This document shows, in pieces, positions 6,217 through 6,703 of a DNA stretch of 6,703 bases. The notes beneath the pieces were generated by a model that had not been told where the DNA came from, did no database searches, and saw only the letters and a program-made list of their open reading frames with translations. Position 1 is the stretch's first letter. Each line of letters opens with the position of its first letter. Position numbers and translations under genes: made by a program. Origin of the DNA: Candidatus Omnitrophota bacterium (GTDB taxonomy: Bacteria; Omnitrophota; Gorgyraeia; Gygaellales; Profunditerraquicolaceae); the NCBI GenBank assembly GCA_028714055.1, contig JAQTNB010000022.1, positions 1-6,703 of the forward strand. Direction: 5' to 3'.

Positions 6217-6703
6217 ATGACTCCTCGAAAGAGAAAATGTATATATGCAGCAGCAGTTATTGTCTCTCTTCTGCTTATTGCCGCGGCAGATTTTCTCACC
6301 CATTACCGGATAAGCTTTATGGTTTTTTACCTTATCCCGGTTTTTCTGGCTTCATGGGGTGGCGGCTGGCGCCTGGGCACTACCATTTGTATTGTCAGCG
6401 CCCTTTCCTGGCTGTGGGCTGATTTGCACTCGGGTTATCAGTATGCCTCGCCGTTTTTCCCCTACTGGAATGCTTTTACGAGGGCGTTCTTCTTCTCTTT
6501 TGTTGTGCTCGGCGTTGAACTGAAACGGGCTCTGGTGAGGGTAAGGGAGCAGACACATATCGATCATTTGACCGGACTGGCGAACCGGAAATATTTTTAT
6601 GAAGTCTCGGCAAGAGAATTGGAAAGATGCAGGCGTTACCGGCATCCTTTTACCCTGGTTTTTTTGGATTGCGATAATTTTAAACAGGTAAATGATTTTT
6701 TCG
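6217..6703 (+). CDS. Membrane GGDEF protein, probable diguanylate cyclase (partial)
   Basis: The frame opens with ATG two bases after the GT4 stop and stays open for 162 codons to the window end, so the 3' part is missing. Four hydrophobic segments (about residues 8-26, 33-47, 53-68 and 83-101) form an integral membrane N-terminus, followed by a short charged stalk. The start of a GGDEF domain is clear: HIDHLTGLANRKYF (114-127), then FLDCDNFKQVND with D151 and N159 at the eight-residue spacing of the Mg-binding Asp and guanine-binding Asn of active cyclases. The GG(D/E)EF signature itself and any inhibitory RxxD site lie outside the window, so cyclic di-GMP synthesis is likely but unproven. 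No good Shine-Dalgarno site precedes the ATG, so coupling to the GT4 gene is plausible. A later start would lose the first membrane helix. Confidence 0.88.
   Translation, partial: MTPRKRKCIYAAAVIVSLLLIAAADFLTHYRISFMVFYLIPVFLASWGGGWRLGTTICIVSALSWLWADLHSGYQYASPFFPYWNAFTRAFFFSFVVLGVELKRALVRVREQTHIDHLTGLANRKYFYEVSARELERCRRYRHPFTLVFLDCDNFKQVNDFF

Noticed and set aside
6237..6422. 61-codon + strand frame
   Set aside because: It overlaps the membrane region of the GGDEF gene in another frame; the GGDEF frame continues into a recognisable domain.
1..6703. CRISPR array, tRNA, transposon or phage genes
   Set aside because: I saw no spaced direct repeats, cloverleaf candidates, transposase motifs or terminal repeats; the window is one continuous metabolic and stress gene block.

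Overview
The window holds a compact block of six genes, all on the + strand. Gaps run from a 4-base overlap to 15 bases, so it reads as one operon for osmotic or dehydration stress centred on trehalose. The order is MscS-type mechanosensitive channel, membrane-anchored trehalose-6-phosphate synthase (OtsA, GT20), trehalose-6-phosphate phosphatase (OtsB), an uncharacterised duplicated protein (DUF5752-like), a GT4 glycosyltransferase of the trehalose synthase TreT type, and the first part of a membrane GGDEF protein cut by the window end.

Layout. Bases 1-223 are non-coding or leader: two small GC-rich inverted repeats at 18-70, which may end an upstream unit; a sigma70-like promoter with a perfect TATAAT (71-99); and a leader with a possible 17-codon ORF and a hairpin (153-174) before the channel start at 224. 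The channel ends in an ATGA overlap with otsA. otsB, the duplicated protein, the GT4 gene and the GGDEF gene then follow with gaps of 15, 9, 1 and 2 bases. No internal terminator, tRNA, repeat array or mobile element is visible.

How the parts may work together. OtsA makes trehalose-6-phosphate from UDP-glucose and glucose-6-phosphate, and OtsB removes the phosphate. The GT4 enzyme could make trehalose directly from NDP-glucose and glucose, or could act as a partner of OtsA. The MscS channel releases solutes when turgor rises. The most unusual protein is OtsA: its complete catalytic domain sits behind two membrane helices, an extracytoplasmic sensor-like domain and a HAMP-like linker, the architecture of a sensor kinase with a sugar synthase in place of the kinase. 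This suggests, but does not prove, synthesis controlled by an outside signal.

Organism. Gene style (Shine-Dalgarno sites, ATG starts, sigma70-like promoter, GGDEF protein, balanced GC) indicates a bacterium, probably Gram-negative and environmental. Omnitrophota or a deltaproteobacteria-like lineage is my guess from the gene set; nothing here fixes the phylum.
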